Shown one piece after another: positions 46,994 to 55,225 of a DNA stretch of 64,000 bases (position 1 is its first letter; the number at the start of each line of letters is the position of its first letter). Under the pieces are notes generated by a model, which made no database searches, was not told the origin of the DNA, and saw nothing but the letters and a program-made list of their open reading frames with translations. This stretch comes from Sphingomonas sp. G-3-2-10 (lineage in GTDB: Bacteria > Pseudomonadota > Alphaproteobacteria > Sphingomonadales > Sphingomonadaceae): NCBI RefSeq assembly GCF_012927115.1, contig NZ_JABBFY010000002.1, positions 124,001 to 188,000 on the forward strand, in the 5' to 3' direction. Both the position numbers and the translations under genes were made by a program.

Positions 46994-47755
46994 ATGTCGG
47001 CCAGATTCGAAACCTTCGCCCGGCTCCACGTGCCCGGCGATCCGCTGATCCTGTTCAATGTCTGGGACGCGGGCAGCGCCGCCGTGGCGCAGCGCGCGGG
47101 CGCGAAGGCCATTGCCACCGGCAGCGCGTCGGTCGCCACCGCGCACGGCTATAGCGACGCCGAGGCGCTTCCGCTCGATCTCGCCCTCGCCAATGCCGAT
47201 CGCGTCGTCCGCGCGACCAGCCTGCCGGTCTCGATCGATTTCGAGGGCGGCTATTCGCCCGATCGCTACGCCGCCGCCGCCAATGTCGCGCGCCTCGCCG
47301 CCACCGGCGCGGTCGGCTGCAATTTCGAGGATCAGGTGATCGGCAGCGCGAACCCGCGCGCCATGCACGACATCAAGGAACAGGCCGCGCGCATCGCCGC
47401 GATCCGGTGGGAAGTCGGACCGTCCTTCTTCATCAACGCGCGCACCGACTATTTCCTGATCGCGAAGCCCGATGCGCATGACGCCGCGCTGGTCGACGCC
47501 GCGATCGCGCGCGGCCATGCCTATGCCGAAGCCGGCGCCAACGGCTTCTTCGTCCCCGGCATCGCCGACCTCCGACTGCTGGAAAAGATCTGCAAGGCGG
47601 TGCCGCTGCCGGTGAACTTCATGGCCTTCCCCGGCGCGCCGGACGCGAAGTCGGTCGCCTCGGCCGGCGCCGCGCGGATCAGCCACGGCCCGTTCCCGCA
47701 CATGGCCGCACTGAAGGCATTCGAGGACGCGGCACGGGCGGCGTTTGGGGGATGA
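46994..47755 (+). CDS. Isocitrate lyase/PEP mutase superfamily protein
   Basis: A 253-residue TIM-barrel enzyme. The metal and substrate regions are NVWDAGSAAVAQRAGAKAIA, PVSIDFEGGYSPD, and VGCNFEDQVIG. The catalytic KKCGH of true isocitrate lyase is absent, so this is a 2-methylisocitrate-lyase, oxaloacetate-decarboxylase or phosphonopyruvate-type member. GGAGGAATGC precedes the ATG. The substrate cannot be told from the sequence; the gene is isolated from other C-P genes. Confidence 0.85.
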   Translation: MSARFETFARLHVPGDPLILFNVWDAGSAAVAQRAGAKAIATGSASVATAHGYSDAEALPLDLALANADRVVRATSLPVSIDFEGGYSPDRYAAAANVARLAATGAVGCNFEDQVIGSANPRAMHDIKEQAARIAAIRWEVGPSFFINARTDYFLIAKPDAHDAALVDAAIARGHAYAEAGANGFFVPGIADLRLLEKICKAVPLPVNFMAFPGAPDAKSVASAGAARISHGPFPHMAALKAFEDAARAAFGG

Positions 47756-47763
47756 CCTAAAAG

Positions 47764-47818
47764 CCCTCTCCCTTGATGGGGGAGGGTTTGGGTGGGGGTG
47801 ACCTCTCCACGGGAGAGG
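47764..47818. repeat. Hairpin repeat before the broken DUF559 gene
   Basis: CCCTCTCCC/GGGGGAGGG at 47764-47786 and CCTCTCC/GGAGAGG at 47802-47818 form two stems. It belongs to the same C-rich family as the elements at 758, 13010, 48189 and 62959. Confidence 0.65.
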
Positions 47819-47822
47819 CCGC

Positions 47823-48170
47823 ATGAAGAAGGTCCCGCCGTCAGGCAGCACATCCCGGGCGCGCAAACTCCGGCGCGATCCCACCGAAGCCGAGAAACTG
47901 TTGTGACGACTGCTCCGCGAGGCTTTTCCCGAGGCTCGCTGTCGCCGACAAGTCCCGTTTCGCCAGTATTTCGCCGACTTCGCCAGCCATCGATACAAGC
48001 TGATCGTCGAAGCCGATGGCGGGCAGCACCGACCGGACACCGATGCGGTCAGAACTGGGACGATTCGAAGTCGATGGCTATCGCGTGTTGCGCTTCTGGA
48101 ACAACGATATCCTCGGGGAATCCCAGAGGCGTAGCTCAAACGATAGGCCGGTATCTGACGAATCCCACCC
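47823..48170 (+). pseudogene. Broken DUF559-family endonuclease-like gene
   Basis: Translated pieces match the DUF559 (Vsr-like endonuclease) frame but do not join. MKKVPPSG...RRDPTEAEKLL is followed by a TGA at 47904-47906, where intact relatives have a Trp in a LLWRLLR motif. The same frame continues with FRQYFADFASHRYKLIVEAD and GGQH to about 48030. The next motif, RFEVDGYRVLRFWNNDIL, is in another frame (48016-48120), and the end, GNPRGVAQTIGRYL, is in a third. One stop and two frameshifts show a dead gene. It is flanked by hairpin repeats on both sides. Confidence 0.8.
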
Positions 48171-48188
48171 TAACCCCGCGCCGAGACC

Positions 48189-48313
48189 TTCTCCCTTGAT
48201 GGGAGGAGGGGCCCGCCGCGAAGCGGTGGGAGGATGAGGGTGACCTCTCCTCATTGAACGGTCCCATGAGGAGAGGTCACCCCCACCCAACCCTCACCCA
48301 TCAAGGGGGAGGG
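48189..48313. repeat. Compound hairpin repeat after the DUF559 pseudogene
   Basis: The stretch contains several C-rich/G-rich stems. The clearest is TGACCTCTCCTCAT (48241-48254) with its exact complement at 48266-48279 around an 11-nt loop. The outer parts, near 48189-48211 and 48300-48313, resemble the hairpin at 47764. No gene is visible from 48171 to 48488. Confidence 0.7.
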
Positions 48314-48488
48314 CTTTAGGTTTGCAATGTTGGATTTCGCCTGCTGCAATCAGCAAGCGCGCGGCCGCTCTTTGAAACCACCAGCCACACAGCCTCAAAC
48401 AAAGAGCCTCACGCGCCGATCCAGCTCCTGTCCGAACGCCCGCGATAGTGTCAACTTCGTGTCAACTTCCGCGCCCGACCGGCAGCGA

Positions 48489-48773
48489 TCACTCGCCTTC
48501 GGGCTTCGCCTCGTCGGCGTCGCCTTCGCCCGGCGCGGGCGATTCGAACCATGCCTCGACCGGGCCATTCAGCGTGATCGTCAGCGGATTGCCCTTGCGG
48601 TCCATCTTCTTGCCGACCTGGACTTTGATCCAGCCTTCGCTGATCGAATATTCCTCCACGTCGCGGCGCTGGACGCCTTTGAAGCGGATGCCGATGCCGC
48701 GCATCAGCGTGGCTTCGTCGAAATAGGGGCTCTTCTGGTTGACCGAGAGCCGGTCGGGAGGAGTGTCGCTCAT
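48489..48773 (-). CDS. DUF3297 family protein (94 aa)
   Basis: The start at 48773 gives MSDTPPDRLSVNQKSPYFDE, a strongly family-like beginning. The rest follows the DUF3297 pattern: GIGIRFKGVQRRDVEEYSIS, KKMDRKGNPLTITLNGPVEA and an acidic tail (PGEGDADEAKPEGE). Small soluble protein, function unknown. It is 44 bp downstream of the cNMP-thioredoxin-reductase-like gene on the same strand, so a shared transcript is possible. Confidence 0.8.
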   Translation of the reverse strand: MSDTPPDRLSVNQKSPYFDEATLMRGIGIRFKGVQRRDVEEYSISEGWIKVQVGKKMDRKGNPLTITLNGPVEAWFESPAPGEGDADEAKPEGE

Positions 48774-48816
48774 CCGCGCCCTTTGCCGCAAACATGCCGA
48801 TGCGGGCAAGTCCCGT

Positions 48817-50478
48817 CTATTCGGCCGCCTGCGCCAGGTTTAACCCTTCCAGATATTTGTGGATGGCAGAGACCACCACCGATCCCTCGCCCACGCCCGA
48901 TGCGACGCGCTTGACCGATCCCGAGCGGACATCGCCTACCGCGAAGATTCCCGGTTTCGACGCTGCGAAGGTCGCGCCTTCCGCCGTCACGACGAAGCCC
49001 TGCGCATCGAGTTCGACACAGCCGTCGAGCCATTTGGTGTTGGGCGCTGCCCCGATCATCACGAACAGCCCGCCGACGTCGAGGCAATGCTCCTTCCCGC
49101 CCTTCTCGACCCATTTGAGCGCGGTCAGATGCTTCTCGCCCTTCAGCTCGGTCACTTCGCAATAGGGGTGCAGGCTGATCTTCTCCGACGCTTCGATCCG
49201 CTCGATCAGATAGCTCGACATGGTCTCGGCCAGTCCCTTGCCGCGGACGAGGATGTGGACGTGCTTCACCGTGCGCGCGAGGAAGATCGCGGCCTGCCCC
49301 GCGGAATTGCCGCCGCCGATCACCACGACTTCGGTGTCGGCGCACAACCCGGCTTCCATCGCGGTCGCGGCGTAGTAGATGCCGTTGCCTTCCAGCTCGC
49401 AGTAACGCGGCAGATCGAGCTTGCGGTAGCGCGCGCCGGTGGCGACCACCACGGCACGCGCCTTCACCGACTTGCCATGTTCGAGTTCCACGGTGAACGG
49501 CACCGCGCTGCAATCGAGACCGGTCGCGCCGCGTGCCACCAGCAGCTTCGCGCCGAACTTCTGCGCCTGAACCTGCGCACGCCCGGCCAGCGCCTGCCCC
49601 GAAATGCCGGTGGGGAAGCCCAGATAATTCTCGATCTTCGAACTGGTCCCGGCCTGCCCGCCCGGCGCGGTGCCTTCGATCACCGCGGTGTCGAGGCCCT
49701 CCGACGCGGCATAGACCGCCGCCGCCAGTCCCGCCGGGCCGCCGCCCACGACCACCAGATCGTGAACATGCTCTGGATCGATCGCGACCGTCAGCCCCAG
49801 CGCGTCGGCCAGCGCCGCGTTGCTCGGGTTGCGGTGCGCCCGGCCTTCGCAAACTACCACCGGCAGGTCTTCTTCGGTCAGCTCGAAACAGTCGAGAAAG
49901 CCGCCGGCATCGATATCGACTTCGGTATCGATCCGGCGATGGGGATAGCCATTGCGGGTCAGGAAGGTCTCGATCCGCCCCATATTGGCCGAATGGCCCG
50001 GCCCGATCAGCGTCACCCCGCCCTGTTCGTGCAACATTAGCCCGACACGGCGCAGAATGAAGGCGCGCATGATGATCTCGCCGATGTCAGGCTCGGCCGC
50101 AATCATCCGCTGGAAGTCGCGACGCTTGACGCGCAGCACGCGGCTGCCCGGCACGGCGCGGCCGGTGACGAGAATCTTGCGGTCGTTGAACAGATCGAGT
50201 TCGCCGGTGAACTGGCCCGGCGTGTGGGTGTGGACGACGTGGCGTTCGCCTTCGTCGTCGCTCTCCAGCACTTCGATCCCGCCTTCGAGGCAGAGGAAGA
50301 AGTCGACGCTGCGCTCGCCCCGTTCGAACAGCATCGCGCCATCGGGCAGCTTTTCCTCACTGCCGAACGCGATCACTCGCTCAAGCATCTCCGGCGCCAG
50401 CGCCGGAAAGGTCTGCGCCATGCGCTGATACGGATCGGAGGGGTCGGGCCGCTGCCCGTTCGAATCTGTCTGTGCCAC
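48817..50478 (-). CDS. Cyclic-nucleotide-binding domain fused to a thioredoxin-reductase-like flavoprotein without CxxC
   Basis: A 553-residue fusion. Residues about 25-140 form a CNMP-binding module (GAMLFERGERSVDFFLCLEG; GQFTGELDLFNDRKIL). A small thioredoxin-like linker region (GRIETFLTRNGYPHRRIDTE) follows. The C-terminal two-thirds are FAD/NAD(P) disulfide-reductase-like: FAD motif DLVVVGGGPAGLAAAVYAAS near 243, NAD(P) motif VVVIGGGNSAGQAAIFLA near 390, and GIFAVGDVRSGSVKRVASG. Where thioredoxin reductase has CxxC, this protein has a single Cys in YCELEGNG, so a reductase of thioredoxin is unlikely. The start is MAQTDSNGQRPD. Confidence 0.88.
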   Translation of the reverse strand: MAQTDSNGQRPDPSDPYQRMAQTFPALAPEMLERVIAFGSEEKLPDGAMLFERGERSVDFFLCLEGGIEVLESDDEGERHVVHTHTPGQFTGELDLFNDRKILVTGRAVPGSRVLRVKRRDFQRMIAAEPDIGEIIMRAFILRRVGLMLHEQGGVTLIGPGHSANMGRIETFLTRNGYPHRRIDTEVDIDAGGFLDCFELTEEDLPVVVCEGRAHRNPSNAALADALGLTVAIDPEHVHDLVVVGGGPAGLAAAVYAASEGLDTAVIEGTAPGGQAGTSSKIENYLGFPTGISGQALAGRAQVQAQKFGAKLLVARGATGLDCSAVPFTVELEHGKSVKARAVVVATGARYRKLDLPRYCELEGNGIYYAATAMEAGLCADTEVVVIGGGNSAGQAAIFLARTVKHVHILVRGKGLAETMSSYLIERIEASEKISLHPYCEVTELKGEKHLTALKWVEKGGKEHCLDVGGLFVMIGAAPNTKWLDGCVELDAQGFVVTAEGATFAASKPGIFAVGDVRSGSVKRVASGVGEGSVVVSAIHKYLEGLNLAQAAE

Positions 50479-50566
50479 GCGGCCACCATATCAGCCGCGA
50501 GGGGCGTGGCGAGCCATACGATCGGATGAGAGCGCGGCCCCGGTGGATCCGCGCCCTCCCGATGCC

Positions 50567-50917
50567 TTAGCGGCAGTAACGAACGCGGACGTAGCGGCCT
50601 TCCCAGTCGTCCCATACGCGGCGGATGCGGCAATTCTCATAGCCGCGATAGCGGCGGTAATTGTCGCGGTAATAATAGCCGTTGCGCGGATAATAGCCGC
50701 GCTCGCGATAATAGCGGCGGTCGTAATCGTAGCGGCGGTCCTGCGAGAGCGCGGCGCCGATCGCGATGCCGGCGATGCCGGCGACCAGCACTTCGCCGCC
50801 GCGATCCCGGTCGCGATAGTGACGATAGCGCTGCGCATCGGCAGGGGCGGCCGCAGCAGTCAGCGCGGTGACGCCCAGAACGGCGCCCAGCGCCGCCTTG
50901 GTGGCAAAGTTCAACAT
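50567..50917 (-). CDS. Tyr/Arg-rich small secreted protein (116 aa)
   Basis: The start at 50917 (MLNFATKAALGAVLGVTALT) follows GAGGAGGAATGTC, and a cleavage site after ADA gives the mature protein. The mature part is very rich in Tyr and Arg (RYDYDRRYYRERGYYPRNGY). A short Gly/Ala helix (VLVAGIAGIAIGAAL) precedes this, and two cysteines sit near the C terminus (ENCRIRR, RYCR). This composition is like small envelope proteins of the RcnB-like or glycine-zipper type, but no family is certain. A weak EcfG-like promoter lies upstream. Confidence 0.7.
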   Translation of the reverse strand: MLNFATKAALGAVLGVTALTAAAAPADAQRYRHYRDRDRGGEVLVAGIAGIAIGAALSQDRRYDYDRRYYRERGYYPRNGYYYRDNYRRYRGYENCRIRRVWDDWEGRYVRVRYCR

Positions 50918-50993
50918 GACATTCCTCCTCACTCATACTGGCGCCAGTTTCGCCATCCCGTCGGCGAGTCGCGGCGCTGAGGTAGAAAGAGGT

Positions 50994-51018
50994 AACGTTC
51001 GGGGGCTGAACTGGTTCG
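50994..51018 (-). promoter_or_regulatory. Weak EcfG-like promoter upstream of the Tyr/Arg-rich protein gene
   Basis: CGAAC (51018-51014) and CGTT (50997-50994) on the minus strand are separated by 16 bp. The -10 box matches EcfG exactly and the -35 differs in one base. It lies about 75 bp upstream of the start. Confidence 0.35.
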
Positions 51019-51108
51019 GAATCGGGTGTTCAGCCCTTGTTTAGGCGGTGCCGCCCGCAGCCATTCCAACGATGCTTCGCATCGCCGGAACCTTGGGCCG
51101 CTCCGCCC

Positions 51109-51199
51109 GCTCCCCCGCCCGGCCACCCATAGAATAACCTTGTTGGGTGGCCGGGCGGGGGAGCGGACTGGCACCGCACCGTTTCAGCCTTGCTGAAAC
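51109..51199. repeat. Inverted repeat with 21-bp perfect arms plus a small hairpin
   Basis: Arms 51109-51129 and 51144-51164 are exact reverse complements around a 14-nt loop. A separate hairpin, GTTTCAG (51181-51187) with CTGAAAC (51193-51199), follows. Together they occupy most of the 309-bp gap between the divergent genes at 50917 and 51227. No ORF lies in the gap. The 21-bp stem could be a strong transcription barrier or the footprint of a small repeat element. Confidence 0.7.
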
Positions 51200-51226
51200 G
51201 AACAAAGGCCCGCTAACCGGGTGCGC

Positions 51227-51625
51227 ATGAACTATTGGCTGCTCCGCTCCGAACCCGATGTCTATGGCTGGGACGACCTGATCAAGGAAGGCGCGACCGA
51301 ATGGAACGGGGTGCGTAACTACACCGCGCGCAATTTCCTGAAGGACATGCAGCCGGGCGACCAGGCGATCTTCTATCATTCGAACACCGAAAAGGCTGCG
51401 GTCGGCATCATGGAGATCACTCGCGCCTGGCAGCCCGACGGCGACGACGGCAAATGGGCCAGCGTCGCGGTGAAGCCTGTCGCCAAGCTGGCCAAGCCCG
51501 TGCCGCTGGCCGATATCAAGGCCGAACCCCGCCTTCAGGCGCTGGAGATGATCCGCCAGTCGCGCCTGTCGGTCACCCCGGTCCGCGCCGACGAGTGGAA
51601 GGTGCTGCTGGAAATGGGCGCCTGA
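51227..51625 (+). CDS. EVE domain protein
   Basis: A 132-residue protein of the PUA-like EVE fold, which binds modified bases in DNA or RNA. MNYWLLRSEPDVYGWDDLIK and GVRNYTARNFLKDMQPGDQAIFY are the family's hallmark blocks, with Trp and Arg residues forming the base pocket. The start at 51227 is the first ATG; a GTG two codons upstream is also possible. The small hairpin at 51181-51199 lies just before it. It converges on the SGNH hydrolase gene. Function unknown. Confidence 0.88.
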   Translation: MNYWLLRSEPDVYGWDDLIKEGATEWNGVRNYTARNFLKDMQPGDQAIFYHSNTEKAAVGIMEITRAWQPDGDDGKWASVAVKPVAKLAKPVPLADIKAEPRLQALEMIRQSRLSVTPVRADEWKVLLEMGA

Positions 51626-51632
51626 CGCCCGT

Positions 51633-52499
51633 TTACTGCACCAGCATCCGCCGCATCTTCGGCACCTGAACCGCCAGTTCGGCGGTGACCATCGCCGAGA
51701 AGAATTCCGCGCCCTCCGGGCCGAGATGGGTATAGTCGAACGACAGCTTGGCATCGCCCATCGGCTCGACCGTGGCGTTGGCCTGCGGGGTGGCTGTCGC
51801 GGCTGGTGCAGTCGAAGCGATGGTCGTACCTGACAACGCCGCCGCCGCGATATCCGGCGAAGGCGGCCGCTGCGCGAAGCGGTTGGCCATCGATGGCCCC
51901 ATCGCCTGCACCGCCGCATGGCTGCGCGCATTCAAATCGACCAAAGGAACGTCCATTTCCTTCGCTATCGCGCGGATCGATGCCGACCACGGCTCTAGGT
52001 CGTTTTCCAGCTTCCCGTCCTTGAACTGCCTGCGGGTCAGCGGCGTCACCAGCACCGGCACCGCGCCCGCCGCCCGGACTTCGCGGACATAACGGCGCAG
52101 ATTGTCGGGGAATTCGGTCGCGAGATCGGTCGAGCGGCCCGGCTTTCCCGGCTGGTCGTTGTGCCCGAACTGGATCAGCACCCAGACGGTGTCGAAGCCG
52201 GGCGCCTTCATCTCCGACAAAGCGAGGTCCCACGATCCCTCGGCGCGGTAATTATAGGTGCTGCGCCCGCCCCGCGCCATGTTCACGCAGTGCAGGAACG
52301 ACGTGACATGGTTCGCGCAGAACGCCCCGCCCCATCCGCTGAGCGACTGGGTGGTCGAATCGCCGACAAGGACCACCTTGGACGCCTTGATCGGCGTGAC
52401 CGGCGGCCGTTCACCGACGCCCGGCACAGCAGGTGCGGTCTGCGCCAGTGCCGGAAACGCCACGGCCATCGCCATCGCCGCGCACAACATCATCCGCAT
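51633..52499 (-). CDS. SGNH hydrolase, rhamnogalacturonan acetylesterase-like, secreted
   Basis: A 288-residue exported esterase. The signal (MRMMLCAAMAMAVAFPALAQ) is followed by the SGNH blocks: block I GDSTTQSLSGWGG (Ser), block II GGRST (Gly), block III QFGHNDQ (Asn) and block V DYTHLGPEG (Asp/His). This arrangement matches the rhamnogalacturonan acetylesterase branch, which removes acetyl groups from pectin. A low-complexity Ala/Thr/Pro insertion lies between blocks III and V. A GACACCGGTGTC palindrome is 33 bp upstream of the start, so it may be sugar-acid-regulated. Confidence 0.85.
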   Translation of the reverse strand: MRMMLCAAMAMAVAFPALAQTAPAVPGVGERPPVTPIKASKVVLVGDSTTQSLSGWGGAFCANHVTSFLHCVNMARGGRSTYNYRAEGSWDLALSEMKAPGFDTVWVLIQFGHNDQPGKPGRSTDLATEFPDNLRRYVREVRAAGAVPVLVTPLTRRQFKDGKLENDLEPWSASIRAIAKEMDVPLVDLNARSHAAVQAMGPSMANRFAQRPPSPDIAAAALSGTTIASTAPAATATPQANATVEPMGDAKLSFDYTHLGPEGAEFFSAMVTAELAVQVPKMRRMLVQ

Positions 52500-52532
52500 T
52501 CCGCCTCTCCCGCTATTTCGGACAGGCTATTG

Positions 52533-52544
52533 GACACCGGTGTC
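52533..52544. promoter_or_regulatory. Palindrome GACACCGGTGTC upstream of the acetylesterase gene
   Basis: The 12 bp at 52533-52544 are perfectly self-complementary, and the flanks ATTG/CAAT nearly extend the symmetry. It lies 33 bp before the esterase start. The form resembles LacI or GntR family operators of carbohydrate genes, but no matching regulator gene is in the window. Confidence 0.55.
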
Positions 52545-52585
52545 AATCGCAAGCGGGCATATCGGGCTTCCCACAGCATACGGTT

Positions 52586-53155
52586 TTACGGGATCGGACC
52601 GGCGCCCGACACGGGATCCTCCAGCGGAATCGGGATACGGTTCGACTTGTCGGGCTTACCCCTGAACAGCCCCGCCACGCCCGATCCGATATCGCCTGCC
52701 AGCGCGAACGGATTGGTCGCCTCGCCCTGTGCCTCGCAGCAGCTGTCGGGATCGATCACCTTGCCGATCAGCCGCACCAGCGCCGTGCCGCCGCCGAACA
52801 GGTCGACGCCGGTCGTGCAGCCCTGACTCCGCGCCGCGCAGGGGGCGACACTCGCCTCCAGCGCGCCCATGCCACTCAAATAGGGATTGCTCGGCATCGG
52901 CCGGTCGGGCGGTCCGCGCTCGCCTGGCAAGGGAAGCCGCGGGCTCGCCGCGACGGTGCTGCCGCAAACCACGATCTCGTCGCGCACCGGATTGCCCGTC
53001 ACCGAAGCGCAGGGATCGACGAGGATCGACCAGCGCTGCGTGCCGTCGCTGTCGGTCGAGGGCGCGGACACCGAAGATCCGGCAGGGGCCGAAGCCTTGT
53101 CCACGGGCGGCGCATCCTGCACGCCCGCCGCCGCAAGCATCATCGCGAAGATCAT
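52586..53155 (-). CDS. Hypothetical protein with N-terminal hydrophobic segment (189 aa)
   Basis: The start at 53155 (MIFAMMLAAAGVQDAPPVDK) follows GGGAGGTGTTGG. The short hydrophobic stretch may be a poor signal peptide. The remainder is rich in Pro and Gly with several cysteines (VDPCASVTG, VCGSTVAAS, PCAARSQGC, SCCEAQGE). No domain is recognised. It lies between typA (53283) and the acetylesterase gene. Confidence 0.6.
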   Translation of the reverse strand: MIFAMMLAAAGVQDAPPVDKASAPAGSSVSAPSTDSDGTQRWSILVDPCASVTGNPVRDEIVVCGSTVAASPRLPLPGERGPPDRPMPSNPYLSGMGALEASVAPCAARSQGCTTGVDLFGGGTALVRLIGKVIDPDSCCEAQGEATNPFALAGDIGSGVAGLFRGKPDKSNRIPIPLEDPVSGAGPIP

Positions 53156-53282
53156 CCAACACCTCCCGACCCGTGAGGCGCACAGACAAGCATGGGACTG
53201 AAGCGCAATTGCGGCAGGCCCGAAACAGGTTCGACGCCGCACCCCCGGGGATGCGACGCCGAACCTTCGTCCAAAGCTGGGA

Positions 53283-55106
53283 TCAGGCCGCGACCTTCGC
53301 CCGCGACGCCTTCTTGCGCTCGTGCGGATCGAGGTGGCGCTTGCGCAGGCGAATCTTCTTCGGGGTCACTTCGACCATCTCGTCGTCGTCGATATACGCG
53401 ATCGCCTGTTCCAGCGTCATCTTCTTCGGCGGGGTCAGGCGGACGGCGTCGTCCTTGCCGCCCGATGCGCGGAAGTTGGTCAGCTGCTTCGCCTTCATCG
53501 GATTGACCTCAAGGTCTTCCGTCTTGGCATTCTCGCCGATGATCATGCCTTCATACAGCGCTTCGCCATGACCGACGAACAGGATGCCGCGATCCTCGAG
53601 CGGGCCAAGCGCATAGGACTGCGCCTCGCCATTGCCGTTCGAGATCAGCACGCCGTTCTTTCGGCCTTCGATATTGCCCTTGTGCGGACCGTACTTCTCG
53701 AACAGCCGGTTCATGATGCCGGTGCCGCGCGTGTCGGACAGGAATTCGCCGTGATAGCCGATCAGGCCGCGCGACGGCGCCGAGAAGGTGATACGGGTCT
53801 TGCCGCCACCCGACGGACGCATGTCGGTCATCTCGCCCTTACGCTGGTTCATCTTGTCGACGACCGTGCCCGAATGCTCGTCGTCCACGTCGATGACGAC
53901 GGTTTCGTACGGCTCGGTCTTGTTGCCGTTCTCGTCCTGACGGAACAGCACGCGCGGGCGGCTGATGCCCAGTTCGAAGCCTTCGCGGCGCATCGTTTCG
54001 ATCAGCACGCCGAGCTGAAGCTCGCCGCGGCCGGCCACTTCGAACGAGTCCTTGTCCTCGCTCTCGGTCACCTTGATCGCGACGTTCGATTCGGCTTCGC
54101 GCTCCAGACGGTCGCGGATCATGCGCGACGTGACCTTCGAACCCTCACGGCCCGCCATCGGCGAATCGTTGACGGCGAAGCGCATCGACAGCGTCGGCGG
54201 ATCGATCGGCTGCGCCTGGATTGCTTCGGTGACCGTGGTGTCGGCGATGGTGTTCGACACCGTCGCGACGGTCAGGCCGGCGATCGAGATGATGTCGCCC
54301 GCGCTGGCTTCGTCGGTCGGCACCCGGTCGAGACCCTGGAAGGTCATGATCTTCGACGCGCGGCCGGTCTCGATCACATTGCCCGCCATGTCGAGCGCGT
54401 GGATCGGCTGGTTCACCTTGACCGTGCCCGACTGGACGCGGCCCGTGAGGATGCGGCCGAGGAAGTTGTCGCGATCCAGCAGCGTCACCAGGAAGGTGAA
54501 CGGCGCGTCGACTTCGAGCGACGGCGGCGGCACGTGATCGACGATCTTCTGGAACAGCGGACGCAGCGTGCCTTCGCGCAGGCTCGGGTCCTCATTGGCA
54601 TAGCCGTTGCGGCCCGACGCGTAGAGCACCGGGAAATCGAGCTGCTCGTCGGTCGCGTCGAGCGACACGAACAGGTCGAACACTTCGTCGAGCACTTCCT
54701 GAATGCGCTCGTCCGGGCGGTCGACCTTGTTGACCACCACGATCGGACGCAGGCCCAGCTTCAACGCCTTGCCGGTTACGAACTTGGTCTGCGGCATCGC
54801 GCCTTCCGACGAATCGACCAGCAGGATCACGCCGTCGACCATCGAGAGGATGCGCTCCACTTCGCCGCCGAAATCGGCGTGGCCCGGCGTATCGACGATG
54901 TTGATGCGCGTGCCTTCCCACTCGACCGACGTCGGCTTGGCGAGAATCGTGATCCCGCGCTCCTTTTCGAGGTCGTTCGAATCCATCGCACGCTCTTCGA
55001 CGCGCTGGTTGTCGCGGAAGGTGCCGGACTGGCGGAAAAGCTGGTCGACTAGCGTGGTCTTGCCATGATCGACGTGCGCGATGATCGCGACGTTGCGGAG
55101 GTTCAT
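53283..55106 (-). CDS. typA: Ribosome-associated GTPase TypA/BipA
   Basis: Translational GTPase that associates with ribosomes under stress and helps ribosome assembly. The 607-residue length is normal. The GTPase motifs are G1 [10 protein letters not shown] (about 10), G3 DTPGHADFG and G4 NKVDRPDE. The C-terminal part (about 400-480) has the TypA-specific [20 protein letters not shown] and [20 protein letters not shown]. The start ([12 protein letters not shown]) is at 55106; a long upstream extension is unlikely. No neighbouring genes are functionally linked. Confidence 0.96.
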   Translation of the reverse strand: MNLRNVAIIAHVDHGKTTLVDQLFRQSGTFRDNQRVEERAMDSNDLEKERGITILAKPTSVEWEGTRINIVDTPGHADFGGEVERILSMVDGVILLVDSSEGAMPQTKFVTGKALKLGLRPIVVVNKVDRPDERIQEVLDEVFDLFVSLDATDEQLDFPVLYASGRNGYANEDPSLREGTLRPLFQKIVDHVPPPSLEVDAPFTFLVTLLDRDNFLGRILTGRVQSGTVKVNQPIHALDMAGNVIETGRASKIMTFQGLDRVPTDEASAGDIISIAGLTVATVSNTIADTTVTEAIQAQPIDPPTLSMRFAVNDSPMAGREGSKVTSRMIRDRLEREAESNVAIKVTESEDKDSFEVAGRGELQLGVLIETMRREGFELGISRPRVLFRQDENGNKTEPYETVVIDVDDEHSGTVVDKMNQRKGEMTDMRPSGGGKTRITFSAPSRGLIGYHGEFLSDTRGTGIMNRLFEKYGPHKGNIEGRKNGVLISNGNGEAQSYALGPLEDRGILFVGHGEALYEGMIIGENAKTEDLEVNPMKAKQLTNFRASGGKDDAVRLTPPKKMTLEQAIAYIDDDEMVEVTPKKIRLRKRHLDPHERKKASRAKVAA

Positions 55107-55225
55107 TGATGTGTCCTGGATGCCGCGGGTGTGCGGTTCGCGGGGGCGCATAGCGGAAATGGTGCGCTGCGGGAAGAGGCTGTGTCCCAACCCGCGCCTG
55201 CTACGAGACCGGCGAAAAAAGCGCC

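Noticed and set aside
47764..48313. CRISPR array or integron from the repeated hairpins
   Set aside because: The repeats are irregular in length and spacing, have no equal spacers, and no cas or integrase gene is in the window.
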